From contig NC_079492.1 of assembly GCF_020520425.1 (NCBI RefSeq), forward strand, positions 3,410,001 to 3,474,000: a stretch of DNA of 64,000 nucleotides. Direction: 5' to 3'. Positions 1 through 11,695 of this stretch are shown here, one piece after another. Origin of the DNA: Spinacia oleracea. Its lineage: Eukaryota; Streptophyta; Magnoliopsida; Caryophyllales; Amaranthaceae. Position 1 is the stretch's first letter, and each line of letters starts with the position of its first letter. The translations under genes and the position numbers were made by a program. A model generated the notes under the pieces. That model ran no database searches. It saw only the letters and a list, made by a program, of their open reading frames with translations, and had not been told where the DNA came from.

Positions 1-1575
1 CTCTTCGAGTGTTGGCCTTCCAAGCTTCACATTGGGGTTCCTTTTTCTCTTCTTTTTCCCATGGCTACCCTGTGGCTCCTCAGACCCACATCCCTGTGTG
101 GCAGCACCGTCTTCCTGTCAAGGGATTCCAAAACAACATCAACATTACCCTAACATCTTTATAAGATTGTACACAATTATGAAAATATAAAAGCACAATA
201 TGTTAAATGCATGGTGTAGTAATTCTTTTTATAAAGTATGGATTTGTATCGTATTTACTCACCGGATTATTAATATCCTCTGCTGCAGTCTCATCACGAG
301 ACTGATTTTTATCTAGCTGAATTGTTACTGGTTGATCAACCAACCCATCTGCCACATTATCCACACTTGTTGTGTTAACATTAGCATCCTTATTTGAAAT
401 CTCCACATCAGCCCGCCTCACCTCTATGTCATTAGTCACTTCCATTTCATCAGCCGACCTTCCTGCATCACTACTAACTGTCTTGTTCTTTTTACAAGGC
501 TCTGTTTCATTAGGATTCACTTCCTGTTTGGGCAAACATTCACACACCATTATCTACAAATTCATACTTAAGATCTGTTTTAAATTCAAAGTGCAAACTG
601 GAATTTTGAATGGTATAGTTTAAGTGTTTACCTTATTCTCTTCGGAATGAACACTAGCATCCTTGGGAGATAATTGACTCGACATAAGAACTGTCGATGC
701 TTGATCGGTTTTCGTCCCCATGTCATGCGTATTGACCAATGATTCCGAGTTGGGTACAATTACATCGACATCATTCGAATTCTGCAATCGTAAATATAAA
801 CAAGTAAATATTCCAAACACAATGCAACCCCTTTGGGTTTGTTCAAGGGATTCCAGTACCACATATTCTAGATTGATACAACTACCCAATTTCGTTCCTA
901 ATGACCCTAATCCACCTAATAACTTGCCATAAATCACACACCATTATCTAAACATTCCTACTTATGCTCAGTAAAATATAAAGTATGGATTTCATCCCAA
1001 AATAAAATCAAACAATAATTTGGGGGTACCTCCTGCACTGTGATGTTTTCAGTTTCCTGTCCAGAAGGCCGGTCCAAATCCATTTCTGTAATATCTTCTG
1101 TTTTTTTCCTACTACACAGAACACCAAAAATTAATTTCCAAGCTTGTCAAAAAAAACATTTACCAAAATTCTATTTAAATTAGTGAATCCTCCAGTTGCA
1201 TGTTGCATACAAATTAATTTACAAGCCTGTAAACAAAAAATATATGTACAGATATTTCCAAACTAGGGTTTCACAACAAATCGATCACTTCTTTTAGGTA
1301 CAACATCAGTGTAATTGTAATTTGTAAAGGCCCAAAATCATATAAATTCCATACAAATATGCGAGTTACTAAATTAAATCCTAATTCAAACTTCAAAATC
1401 CCAAAAATGCGAGTTATAACCCCATAATTGAACCTCAAAAAAACTCGAATTTCTTTTTAAGAGTAATTGTGAGAGTTAACGGTGAGGAAGTTTTTAATTT
1501 ATTTTCAACTACACATAATTGCCAAATTCAAAGGAGCCTTGTGTTCGAAAATTACCTTTCTAGAGCCGAATCCAT
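1..1575 (-). CDS. Divergent multi-exon gene, N-terminal part only (runs off left edge)
   Basis: I spliced five in-frame exons on the minus strand: 1556-1575, 1030-1108, 632-781, 263-553 and 1-114, all with GT-AG borders. They give about 218 residues, and the 3' part lies outside the window. The product starts MDSALER. It is acidic, Ser/Asp/Glu/Asn-rich and probably disordered, and near the window edge it reaches a basic stretch (GKKKRKRNPNVKLGRP) that could be a nuclear localisation signal. I see no catalytic domain in the part present. Exon 1 is a tiny MDS-exon ending in phase 2, exactly like exon 1 of the divergent gene at 3585, so the two may be distant paralogues. I do not recognise the family. 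Some open stretches extend through introns, for example around 620-937, and the exon borders rest on frame continuity only. Confidence 0.6.
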
Positions 1576-1673
1576 GAACTGCAGTGACTGATGGAACTAA
1601 TTAAGGAAGAAATTTTGAGTGAGAATTGAAGTGGTTTTGAAAGTAGAACAGGGGTGAGGGAGGAGACGAAGTA

Positions 1674-2046
1674 GAGGGAAAGAATATGAACAGTTTAGAG
1701 GGTTAGAGGGAATGAATATGAGCAGTTGATCCTATATTGGTTTTTAATATTTTAATATTTTTTTTAAACAATGACTTGTCAAATCAAATTGACGTATTTA
1801 TAATCCGTATTTATGACATCACGTATTTGAATACGATAAACATGGGGAAGTGATACCTATTAAATACTCCGTACCATTCACCAACGCAACCAATCTGGCA
1901 AAGTTTTAAAGGATCATTTCCTATTATTATAATATATATTATATGTTTACAGGATCTTTTATACGAAACAAATTTGGCAATATACAATGTATATTACGGA
2001 GTATGGTTTTAGAGGATCTTTTCGATACTTTTTTTGAGTTTTATAA
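1674..2046. repeat. Direct repeat copy 1 in the intergenic region
   Basis: This stretch of about 370 bp recurs at 2986-3324 in the same orientation with small indels. It is high in identity, including the phrases GAACAGTTTAGAGG, CAATGACTTGTCAAATC and TTACGGAGTATG. It lies just upstream of the left (minus-strand) gene and is therefore probably part of its promoter region. Confidence 0.85.
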
Positions 2047-2985
2047 TATACATATATTACTTCATGTTTTTAGAGGATTTTATGGTACTACACAGAGTTT
2101 TCTTTATAATAAGTAATATTTTTTTTTATTCTTGATAATTTTTAATTCTTGATAAAATATGGATTCATAGCATCATTTTATATTATATTATAGATCACTA
2201 ATTTATTTTATTTAGATGAGGTAACAATTTCTGATTTTTAATTCTAAGGGCATATCAAATAAAAATAAAATAAAAAGGACTTGTCAAATCAATTAGGCAT
2301 ATGTATTCATGAGTACTTTTTAAAAGACTTTGAAACCAATTCCCAATACAAACACATAGAAAAATGATCTTATCAAATACACTTGAGTACTTGACAAATA
2401 TACCAATTGTTGCATCTGTTTTACAATTTTCAATCCGAATGAAAATATATTTAGTGATCATGACATACAACAATATATCATGTTTGTTATATCTCGGATC
2501 GTTTCATAATTAAAATACTTAATTGATTCTCCGATTGATGGCTAAGTATTAGACCTGTCAAAAATCGACCAGACCCAAAAACCGACCGGAACACGACCCG
2601 AAAATATTATGTCCTGAAAAAGATATTCTGACCCGTAAACCGATTTTATAACGGATGAGTGGTATAAAATAATAAATAGTTTTATTTATTATAACGGTAT
2701 AAGTGGTATAAAATAATAAAATTTTATTTATTATAACGGTATCAAATAATAAATAGTTTTATTTATTAGAACGGTATCAAATAATTAATAGTTTTATTTA
2801 TTAGAACGGTATAAGTGGTATAACACATTTTTTTATTTGAAATATTATCGGGTCCCTCATATTTTTTTTAAGTGAATAATATTGAAGTAACTTCCCACAT
2901 TACCCTTTTTGATTACCCACATTACCATAATTTATTTATTTTGAACAGTTTAGAAGGGTTATAGGGAATGAATATGAGCAGTTTA
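2046..2985. other. AT-rich intergenic DNA between the two direct repeats
   Basis: No gene is seen here. It holds a tandem repeat (2661-2825) and, just before copy 2, short local duplications of a GAACAGTTTAGA...GAATGAATATGAGCAG phrase. Confidence 0.6.
2661..2825. repeat. Tandem repeat, four units of about 35 bp
   Basis: There are four units beginning GGTAT(A/C)AAATAAT and ending ATTTATTA(T/G)AAC. The second unit carries a short insertion, and a partial fifth follows. Each unit holds a small inverted repeat (AATAAATAG / TTTTATTTATT) and could fold. Confidence 0.8.
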
Positions 2986-3324
2986 GAGGGAAAGAATATG
3001 AACAGTTTAGAGGTTAGAGGGAATGGATATGAGCAGTTGATCCTATATTGTTCTTTAATATTTTAATATTTTTTTAAAACAATGACTTGTCAAATCAAAT
3101 TGACGTATTTATAATCCGTATTTATGACATCACGTATTTGAATACCTAATAAATACCATTCACCAATGCAACCAATTTGTCAAAGTTTTAAAGGATTATT
3201 TCCTAGTATTAGAATAAATATTATATTTTTACAGGATCGTTTTATACGAAACAAATTTGGCAATATACAATGTATATTACGGAGTATGTTTTTAAAGGAT
3301 CTTTTCGATACTTTTTTTGAGTTT
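2986..3324. repeat. Direct repeat copy 2, upstream of the Ulp1-like gene
   Basis: This is the second copy of the 1674-2046 sequence. It is close to the TATA box of the plus-strand gene, so the duplication placed the same sequence in front of both divergent genes. Both copies run the same way while the genes point apart, so it is not a mirrored bidirectional promoter. Confidence 0.85.
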
Positions 3325-3378
3325 GATTTGACTATAGTAACCGTACAACTTCCCATATTCTCTACCCTTCATTTGCGC

Positions 3379-3390
3379 CTATAAAAAAAA
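3379..3390 (+). promoter_or_regulatory. TATA box of the Ulp1-like gene
   Basis: A CTATAAAAAAA motif lies about 200 bp before the chosen ATG. It is followed by a pyrimidine-rich leader typical of plant 5' UTRs. Confidence 0.5.
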
Positions 3391-3584
3391 AAAATCAAAC
3401 AAAAGTCCAGAATTGTCTTTCTTCGTTCCACTCTGCACTCTTCACTCTTCACTTTCCTTTTCATTCTCACTACTCAAAAAAAACCCCAAACATGTCCCTT
3501 AATTTCTGATTTTCGTCCCGGCATTTTAAAGTTTCTCCATCAAATTTCAGAGTTCGTCCACTATTAGTTGCATGCATCAACTTC

Positions 3585-6500
3585 ATGGATTCCATAAATC
3601 AACACAGGTACATGTTTAAATTGCAATTTTTTTTTTACTTGTTGTTTTATTTATTGGGTTGTTGAGACTATTATATGTTTCTGAAATTAAAATGCACTTC
3701 GATAAATTGTTGTTAAATTGTTTTACTCGTAGTTTGATTTATTGGGTTGTTTATATATTTTTCTGAAATTAAAATGAAATTCGATAAATTGGGTTGTTAA
3801 ATTGTTTTACTTGTAGTTTGATTTAATTGGGTTGTTTGGATATTTTTCTGAAATTAACATGCAATTCGATGAATTGTTGTTAAATTGTTTAGAACATCTT
3901 GAGAATCATGGATTTTATGGTTCATTTTGAGCTTTTTATCAAGGATTAGAAATGTCGTGTTGAATTGCTATTGAAATTTTGCAAGATTATGATGTGCGAA
4001 GTATAGTTTTTGTAATTATAGGACAAGGTTATTGCAATTTTGTGAATTCGTTGTTGGGGTGGGCTAAAATCTTCAGTTTGAATGTGGATCAATTTTGTGC
4101 TTTATTTATCAGTGAAATAGGAGATCCAGCAATTACAAATTGGGATCATATATCGAACCTGGCACGAGAGGCGATCAGTGTAGATGTAGAAGAAGAAATA
4201 ATTACTACGGATGTTACGACAAACATTTTATCTGATCACACGCCTGATGGTATACCTGTGCCACCCAATACGCACAACAGCTCAACGAATGTAAGCTAAA
4301 TGAACAATTTGTAACCCTACTTTTTGATCTCGTTAAACGAAAAATTGATCCCATATATTGTTTAATCAACACTTAATTATAAGAATCTTACATATTTACT
4401 GATTTTTTTTTTCTTGATATTAATTTTTAAGGATGCTCATCCCCCTAAGAAAAGTAAGAGGGGGCGAAAGAGTTCAACTACTGGGAGGTACCCAACTATG
4501 TGGGTATTTCCGAAGCGGGTGACGGATTTGGCAAATGAATTAAAGGAAGAGAAGGAATGGGTTAGATTAGCAGGTTTTCAGTCAATATTGGAGGTGAAGT
4601 TTGTACAAGTTGACAGGTTTTTTCTTTCATGGCTGAGTAGTAGGTGGGATCATCAGACACATTTACTGCGCATCCGGGAGGACTACCATATCAAGGTTGA
4701 CGATGAAATGGTCGGTCGTATATTAGGTTTGCCATATGGCGAGGATAAGATTGAAATTGAAGAGCCAAATGTAGATGACATTGAGTTCGAAATGATAAAG
4801 GGATCCTACCATGACAACGAGGGGATAAAACATAGAATTGTCTCGGAGGCCCTTGAAAATGATAAGTCTGACAAAATGAAGTTTTTGAGGTCATTCGTTT
4901 TATTTGTATTTGGCAATTTATTTTGCACGACATTGACTAACAAAATCAGCCCGACATTATGCTGGTTGTTGAAGAAGCGTCATATATCAAAGCCATTGAA
5001 TTGGAACTGGTCAAAGTTTGTGCTAGATTGGATGGTCAAGCAACATCAGGAATCCAAAGACGGAAAGGATGGAGTTAGAGGTTGTGCTGTGGTGCTCATG
5101 GTATGTGGTTCCTATTAAGAGTTAATGTTTTAAAAAAAATTAGTCTAGATATGTGTTTTGACTTTTCTATGACTTCATGGTAATCTTTTACTTACGAAAG
5201 AGTTTATCACAGCTTGCATACCTGGATCGAATAAACTTAGGTGATAAAGTCCAAAGGTGGGATACTTATTCTCCAAGACTAGTAATGTGGCAACAATGTG
5301 ATTTAGACTACGCAATTGCCAAAGATACGGGAGACGATGGTTCTTATGGTGTAGCCGAGGTATTGCAGTAAATATCTTCAAAGTTATTCAAATGGTGCTA
5401 CAAATAATTGAGTGATACTAACTTACCTTTGTACTAACATATTTTATAGGTTATTCGTGGTGTAGTGTATGGAGAACCATACCCAAATACTCCTGTTATC
5501 AAGATTCCCCCATGGTCGAAGCCGCCACCTCCTAGACCAGCACCTCCTAGACCAGCAGGTAACAATGATGGTGTAATTGCAAAGAATAATCCAAAACAAC
5601 TTACTAAGGCACCACAACCAAAGGTCACTGTGTTACGGGATTATGCGGCCAGCTCCAGTTCTAAGAAATTGGCAGCTCGGAAACGGAAGATTATTGTCGA
5701 GGATGTGAATCAGGTTTAAGTTCTTATCATCAAATATGAAGCCCTTATGTTTCTTTAATTTTTGGCTGATTAAAATAACCACCAACCTTTATTTTTTCGT
5801 TGTTCGTTAGAGAGCAAAAGGAAAGGAGGGTGATAATGAACTTAATGAAGGGATTTCATCTGATGTTGAGATTGACGGTAGTTGTCTACCCTATCTTTCC
5901 GAGACAGCAACAAAGAAAATGTCTGCTATATGTAACCCGAAATCGTCAAATAGGTAAGTTGAACAGTTATGTGAACAAGGCATATTGAGTGGTGGTGTGC
6001 AATATGTGATATTTATTGGTCTTTTGCGTGTAGACTCGCTGGTCAAGTTTTGTTCAAATTTGGTGATTGTTCTTTGAACCGATTAATGTTTCATGATTGT
6101 TTGAAGATAAGGGGTGACATCGCTGTTGAGGTAAATGGAATTACATTTTGTATTTTGATCCTATATTTTGTAAAAATAGTTAACTTCATCGCCCTTTTGT
6201 AACAGATTATGAATGCAATTGCTATTTTCAGCAACTATAAGAGCCTTGCCAGCCATGGTACCTCTCCGGGTAGTTCTTTTGTGTTCCAACCATCATTCAT
6301 TGTAAGTGTGTGTCTTTCTATCATAATCTATTACGACCAATTTTACATATCGTGTTTTGATGATGACACGTAATAGTGCAAGGTCGTTGAAAAGCACTAT
6401 GAAGATGGGGACACTCATGACATCATATCAAACGAAGTTGAATGGTTAGATAATTTCTTCGAAACTGCCCTAATTAATTTACGCGGTGTGCGCAAGGTTA

Positions 6501-7437
6501 TTTCCAATTTCCCTTGTCCATGTTTTTTTCAGTACATGATTATTTATATTGTCCTATTAAATTAGTGGATGTTCTGAAAAACTTCGCTTTCCTTTTCTGT
6601 AGTTATGTATGCCTTTGTTCCACAAGGGAGGATGGATTATGTATATTATCCATTTGAAAAAACAGAAGGTGTTCATTCTCGATTTCAAGAAGGTCGTCTC
6701 ATGCAAGACTCATAGAGAATTGATAGACATAGTGGTATGTTTTTTTTTATAACATTTAAAAAATAATACAACTACTTAATAAGAATCAAAGAAATTTAAA
6801 TGATATCATATCATCAATAAGGTTCAAAGTAGATACAATTTAATTGTTCCTGCAGTATGATAGTTTCTTTTATAGTATCCTATTATCAAAAAAAAAAAAA
6901 TCCCTTGTTTTTTACATTAATTTTGAAGTAGTTCCAATGACAACTTTAATTTTACATTGTGTGTTTAAATAGATATATTATATTCAAGTATAATAATTGT
7001 ATTTAAAATATCTTTTTAAAAATCAAAATATTAACGTTTTTACATTTTGTGTTCCAGCTTAAATGTTGTGTGAGAACTCTGCGTCGAACTATTACTGCGC
7101 CTGACTCATTGTCGTCCATAATTGATTTTGAAATACTTAAGGTGGGCCGTGTCCCGGTAGCAAAAACAGACGCGGACACTGGCATGCTTTGTGTCCTTTA
7201 CTTGTTTAGTCAGGCACAAGAAAAATGTTCATGGATGAGGGTATGTAAATATTATCTTATGATCTAAACCCTAAACTTTTATTTTCATAGTTAAACTAAA
7301 TCCACTTTTATTTTCTTTTCGTGCAGTTATATGACAGTAATGAGATGTTGCTTCGACGATATGTGATGTGGACTTTAATGTACAATGCATGCAACGAACA
7401 ATCATTGGCGTGTGATAAACTCTTAGATGTAGATTAA
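3585..7437 (+). CDS. Plant-mobile-domain-like protein with degenerate Ulp1 (C48) peptidase-like C-terminus
   Basis: Twelve exons splice in frame: 3585-3607, 4077-4290, 4432-5100, 5213-5359, 5450-5713, 5811-5953, 6034-6130, 6206-6301, 6377-6496, 6603-6734, 7058-7240 and 7327-7437. Together they are 2199 nt, or 732 aa. Residues ~100-350 resemble the plant mobile/DUF1985-type region found in transposon-associated Ulp1 proteins (FFLSWLSSRWD, ILGLPYGEDK, PRLVMWQQCDLD). A Pro-rich linker (PPWSKPPPPRPAPPRP) and a basic KKLAARKRK follow. Residues ~490-732 match the Ulp1 fold: MPLFHKGGWIMYI corresponds to the His-Trp strand, FILDF to the Asp strand, and VPVAKTDADTGM to the Gln...Asp-Cys-Gly loop. The expected His is Gly601 and the expected Cys is Thr676; only Asp618 remains. 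Protease activity is therefore unlikely, though SUMO binding could persist. The ATG was chosen because exon 1 in phase 2 joins the open frame at the 4077 acceptor. The reading frame is otherwise intact. Confidence 0.72.
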
Positions 7438-7985
7438 GCTTTAGATATTATGCATGATGTAAACTTGGGAAGGGTTGAAATCATAGAATTGTTGTAAACA
7501 ATGCCATGGAGTTTAAGCATAACAATTTCTTTAAAAGTTAAATGATCCCGTTAATTCATCTGTAAGATCAGTTAAGAAAAAAAGAAAACAATGCTAACTT
7601 ATAAAAGTTACGATCCAATCTATCCATTTTTTTAAAACATAAAGGGTCATTAATACTTATAACTTATTGATCTTTTTAAATGCTTAACGTTAAAAAGTAA
7701 GAGTACAAGAAAACTAAGCATTTTTTACTTTCGCTATATCATTCACACAATCAACTATAACAAACATTTTCAAAGATATGTATTTTTACTTTTTCCATGA
7801 CTACGTCTTAATTTTGTTTCCATTTATTTATATTGGTTTAATCAATATATAATCATTTCTCACTCTTTGCTATATCACATTATCACGGATCGTTGATTGT
7901 TACTCCTGAATTTTGTGTAGTTTGATTTTAAACCTTAAAGTAGAAAGAGAGTACAATACTAAACATAAAATATTTCTATTTTCAT
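7438..7985. other. AT-rich intergenic DNA, nothing recognised
   Basis: This is the 3' flank of the Ulp1-like gene. I see no gene, long repeat or structured element. Confidence 0.6.
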
Positions 7986-7992
7986 ATATCTT

Positions 7993-8062
7993 ACACTAAT
8001 CAAATATTTGTGAATGTACCACAAAAATTATGTTTTATGATACCTAAAAATTATGTTTCAAA
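7993..8062. repeat. Short direct repeat, left copy
   Basis: About 65 bp (core CACTAATCAAATATTTGTG) recur at 8968-9037. The two copies bracket a 0.9-kb block of the multi-copy repeat, as if that block had been inserted with duplication or by recombination between the repeats. Confidence 0.8.
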
Positions 8063-8967
8063 CGTGCATATAATTTATTCTCACTGCCCCCCACTTATAA
8101 ATAAAATTCATAATAAAATTCCATATATTGGAATTTTTTTTATATCACATATTTATGGGATCAATATTTACATGACGAAATCAAAATCGATAAAACCACA
8201 ATCATTATGGCTTTTATTTATCCTATGTACTACAAACCCTTTCAAATAAACTAAAATCATGTGGTATTTTGTTAACCGATTTTTTAAAAAAGTTATAAGA
8301 TAAAAACTTTTAAACATCTTTTTTAAATAAAATATTTTGACTAATTCACACTTAACCCTTTTTTTTAAAAAAAAAGTTAATAAATAAATAAATTTAAAGA
8401 GCTTCAAAGAGCATCAATGGTGACCATGAAGATTGAACGCTTGGAATGATACCACCTTCACGAACTATATTCTCCAACTTATTGAAATACATCGAACATG
8501 AAACCCTTCGTGTTTAATATGATATTCAATTAACTTAAAGCTACTATTCGCGTCAAGAATAAAAAAACGCTTACTATTCAGGTTTAATATGATATTCATT
8601 AAACTTAAAGCTACTATTCGCCTCAAGAATAAAAAACAAAACTTATAGCTTTACTGTTCTCTTGCTTGTTATGTGGAACAGATATATTTTTACACTATTC
8701 TGTGTGATTGGTAGTTTGTTGTATGATACCATATTAACAAACTATGATCTTATAATATCATATAATACCTTCAAAATAAAAAGTTTGTAATGAAGTATAG
8801 TACACGTATTTTGTAGTTTTGTAAAAGAGACAAATATTGTATTAAAGACAAAAAATTAAAAGATACTATAAAAAAGACAATAATTTAACTACAATCACTG
8901 CATAAAAAATCCGCCTACTTTTAAATCGATCAGTACATTAGTTTATGGGATCACTCTTTTTAAAAGT
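8062..8967. repeat. Multi-copy repeat family, copy 1
   Basis: This block is shared with 17735-17776, 18340-19660 and, inverted, 24716-25750. Landmarks are CATGAAACCCTTCG, GCTACTATTCGCCTCAAG, TGATTGGTAGTTTG and AAATCGATCAGTACATTAG. It is AT-rich and non-coding. The landmark order differs between copies (see findings). Class unknown. Confidence 0.8.
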
Positions 8968-9077
8968 TTTTCACACTAATCAAATATTTGTGAATGTACC
9001 ACAAAAATTATGTTTTATGATACCTAAAAATTGTATCTCAAACGATATAAGTTTTTCACACTTTATGAATAGGATGC

Positions 9078-9106
9078 TCCCGTGCATGCACGGGTCGAAA
9101 TACTAG
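9078..9106 (+). mobile_element. Helitron 3' terminus (plus orientation)
   Basis: A perfect palindromic hairpin, CCCGTGCATGCACGGG, is followed by TCGAAATA and CTAG|T. This is the classic Helitron 3' end: a GC-rich hairpin roughly ten bases before CTRR, with T as flanking base. I could not place the 5' TC end upstream, so the extent of the element is unknown. Confidence 0.75.
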
Positions 9107-9848
9107 TTTATAATAATAAAATAGGTATTAGAAAATAATCAAATACATTATAGTTACAAAATATAACCAAATTAGTGGATCGAAGTTATCTCATTGATAA
9201 TGAAGATTATTTTTGTAATATCTAATATTTTGATACTTCCATACCTACAATGATCCTCTAACATTCTTTTGACACAATGATTTCTTGTAATCTTATACAC
9301 TCTTTAACATTTTTTTTGACACAATGATCTCTTGTAATTTTAGCCACTAAGTCAGCTAATTCTACAAAGTTATGTAAATTATCCAATATTTTGATATGTT
9401 GATACCCACAATGATCCTCTAATAAGAATTACACCGTGTAATCCTTCCTAGCTTGTAGTTATGTTATAAAAAATTTATTTACAGCATACGGATTTATTTA
9501 CCGTTGTCATTAGATTGTTCATCAATATGATCAAACATTAAAATAAATTATATAGAAATTTCAATATGTGACGTATTTAGAAAAGCAATACAAAACAGAT
9601 AAAGTAAGATCAAATTGGGTGAAACAAATGAAACCATTAAAATGAAACTATATATAATAGCTCAAACTTATAACTACATATAGTAGTTCAAACTAGGAAA
9701 CAGATATTTGGGTGAAACTACCGAAACCAGTAAAATTAAACTACTTATAGTAGTTCAAACTTAAATTAAAAGAACGAAATGAAAGTACATAAAATTAAAA
9801 TGCGCCACCCAGTTGAAACAACTATAACAATTGATGAACCAGTTTTAG
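9107..9848. other. AT-rich intergenic DNA
   Basis: This is the 3' flank of the minus-strand gene at 9849. It has short repeated phrases such as GTAGTTCAAACT near 9650-9760. No gene is seen. Confidence 0.6.
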
Positions 9849-10355
9849 TTACATAAAGTAACGTTTCTCTCCCCAAGAATCGTAAATCACTTCTTTCTTC
9901 ATACCACCATGGGTTCTCACCAGAAAATTCATCCCTCTCATCAATGCATCGAACCTAGCTGGTACAGAATAGTTGCAATTGCCGCAAAGCATCATTTCAT
10001 CAAGAGCAGTGTGGCGTGCACCACATGTGGAATGTTTCCTACAGCAGAATTCTTCAAGTTTGCTCCAATCCACGTGTGTATTGGCGTTTATCTTTTTACC
10101 GGCCTCGTTGCACATAGTTTTGTTCATTGATAGACATGCAAGGAGAGTGAAGATATCTGTGATCTTTGGAAAAATAAGTTCTTCAAAAATCATATCCCAT
10201 TGACCGAACTCTTCATGATCCGGGTAGTAGGCTTGGTCAGTGGTGGAATCAGCATTGGGTGCAACATCAGACATCGGCAATTGGCTTGATTTGTTAGCAT
10301 TGGGTGCAACATCAGCATTGGGTGCAACATCAGCATTTGGTACAACATCAGACAT
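9849..10355 (-). CDS. Zinc-motif cluster protein 1 (168 aa, unknown family)
   Basis: Single-exon gene, starting at the first ATG. The N-terminus holds short tandem repeats built from PNADVA, with the preceding SDV-type phrase also repeated. The family block follows: a YYPDHEEFGQWDMIFEE motif, a short helical stretch (IFPKITDIFTLLA), then VDWSKLEEFCC and the putative metal ligands C-GAR-H-X8-C-GN-C-NY, and lastly the conserved FLVRTHGG and a terminal SWGEKRYF. Its closest relatives in the window are at 16608 and 11696. The function is unknown, and I infer zinc binding only from the constant Cys/His spacing across six paralogues. It shares an intergenic region with the plus-strand gene at 11015. 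Confidence 0.75.
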   Translation of the reverse strand: MSDVVPNADVAPNADVAPNANKSSQLPMSDVAPNADSTTDQAYYPDHEEFGQWDMIFEELIFPKITDIFTLLACLSMNKTMCNEAGKKINANTHVDWSKLEEFCCRKHSTCGARHTALDEMMLCGNCNYSVPARFDALMRGMNFLVRTHGGMKKEVIYDSWGEKRYFM

Positions 10356-10361
10356 TGTCAA

Positions 10362-11014
10362 TTGGCTTGATTTGTTCCTGATTTGTTAGAAATGATTTTG
10401 ATTAAGATGGAGAGGGTAAACAGAATTAGAATGGTTGTTGGTATTTATAATGGACAAAGATGGATTGGATGTACACATGAAACGAATAGCCTTTTATCAG
10501 TCAAAGAATTTTTCAGTACGTGGGGATACGAAAGGACTCATAATGAATGATCAATAAAGCCTGGATACGGAAAAACTTGTGGCAAAAAAAAGAGGGTGGA
10601 TTCAAAGTATTTTCATTATTTCTAGTAATGATCCTATAAAATATGTTGTTATACATTAAACTATTACATCCATTACCCTTTTAGTTGTAAAGGATCATTT
10701 ACCCTATAAAATGACCAATCGTTAAATATTAACATAATACTTATAAAGTGATCAATTCAATGAACTCTTCTTGATTACATCAAGGGGCATTTTCTACGAA
10801 ATGGTAATTAATGAAAGATTTCAAAAAAAGTTAATTAATATATTCATTTCAATTATACAAAGATTTATTGTCAAACTTTTTAAATTCTAATATCATCAGT
10901 TACTCCATCCATATTCCCAAATAAATACTCCATTCTCTTCTCCCTCTTCTTCAAAGTGTCATCTTCTTTTCCATTTTCTTCTGCGTCAAAATTCGCAAAT
11001 AAAGTTTTTTAAAG
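10362..11014. promoter_or_regulatory. Intergenic region between divergent cluster genes 1 and 2
   Basis: AT-rich region with no gene. The plus-strand gene has an AATAAATACTCC box and a long CT-rich leader (about 10920-11000). I see no E2F-type site here. Confidence 0.4.
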
Positions 11015-11302
11015 ATGGAATACTTCGTTATGGATCTTGCCGACTCCAACGAAATACCTGCCTATTTACTAAATGTGAAATGGAGTGATATGGGGCTTGG
11101 TCATCCAGTCATACATTGCGGCATTAAACATGAAAACATCGAAGAAGCAGGACAATGTTTCATGTGTTGGTGGGCTGGACATACGCTGCGTAGGGCGCAC
11201 AACCGTGCTGTGAAATATAACACATCAATTACCGAAGAGGATGGTGTATCATGGTCGTGGAGGGAATGCTTGCCGGTGGGCCATGTAATGAAGAGAACTT
11301 GA
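11015..11302 (+). CDS. Zinc-motif cluster protein 2, short form (95 aa)
   Basis: This is a short paralogue lacking the PNHDEFG block. It keeps VKWSDMGLG, the ligand set C-GIK-H-X8-C-FM-C-WW and the C-terminal SWSWRECLPVGH, and these match the gene at 17763. In this subfamily the spacer between W-S and the first Cys is 10 residues rather than 12, and the Cys-Cys pair is absent. A clear CT-rich leader precedes the ATG. It could be a truncated gene, but the frame is clean and the motif-bearing half is fully kept. Function unknown. Confidence 0.6.
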   Translation: MEYFVMDLADSNEIPAYLLNVKWSDMGLGHPVIHCGIKHENIEEAGQCFMCWWAGHTLRRAHNRAVKYNTSITEEDGVSWSWRECLPVGHVMKRT

Positions 11303-11695
11303 GAGTTGAGGATGATTGTAGTTCATATTGAAGTTATGTTTTGTGTTTGGTGTTTATCAGCAATTTAAGAATTGTCAAACTTGTTTTCTTTTAATTTATA
11401 AATTAATAAATTAAAATTTTCCCTTTAAATAATTATTAAAAGATTCAATGACATCTTGTAGTTGAATGTTTTTCCTTCCTTTCGAATGAGATTTATATTT
11501 TATTGGGATCATCTAAATGTACAAAGAATGAAAACGTTTAAAATGGTATCAATTATACGGATTACTTATATTTGGAATATAAGATGCATTGAATAAAACA
11601 TGTTAGATGATTGTTCTCTAATCCAAAATGCATTAAAAAAAATGATAGAACTATAAGCACAAATCAAATTAGAAGTTTCCACCACTATAAGTTAA
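11303..11695. other. AT-rich intergenic region between convergent genes
   Basis: This is the shared 3' flank of the genes at 11015 and 11696. Nothing recognised. Confidence 0.6.
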
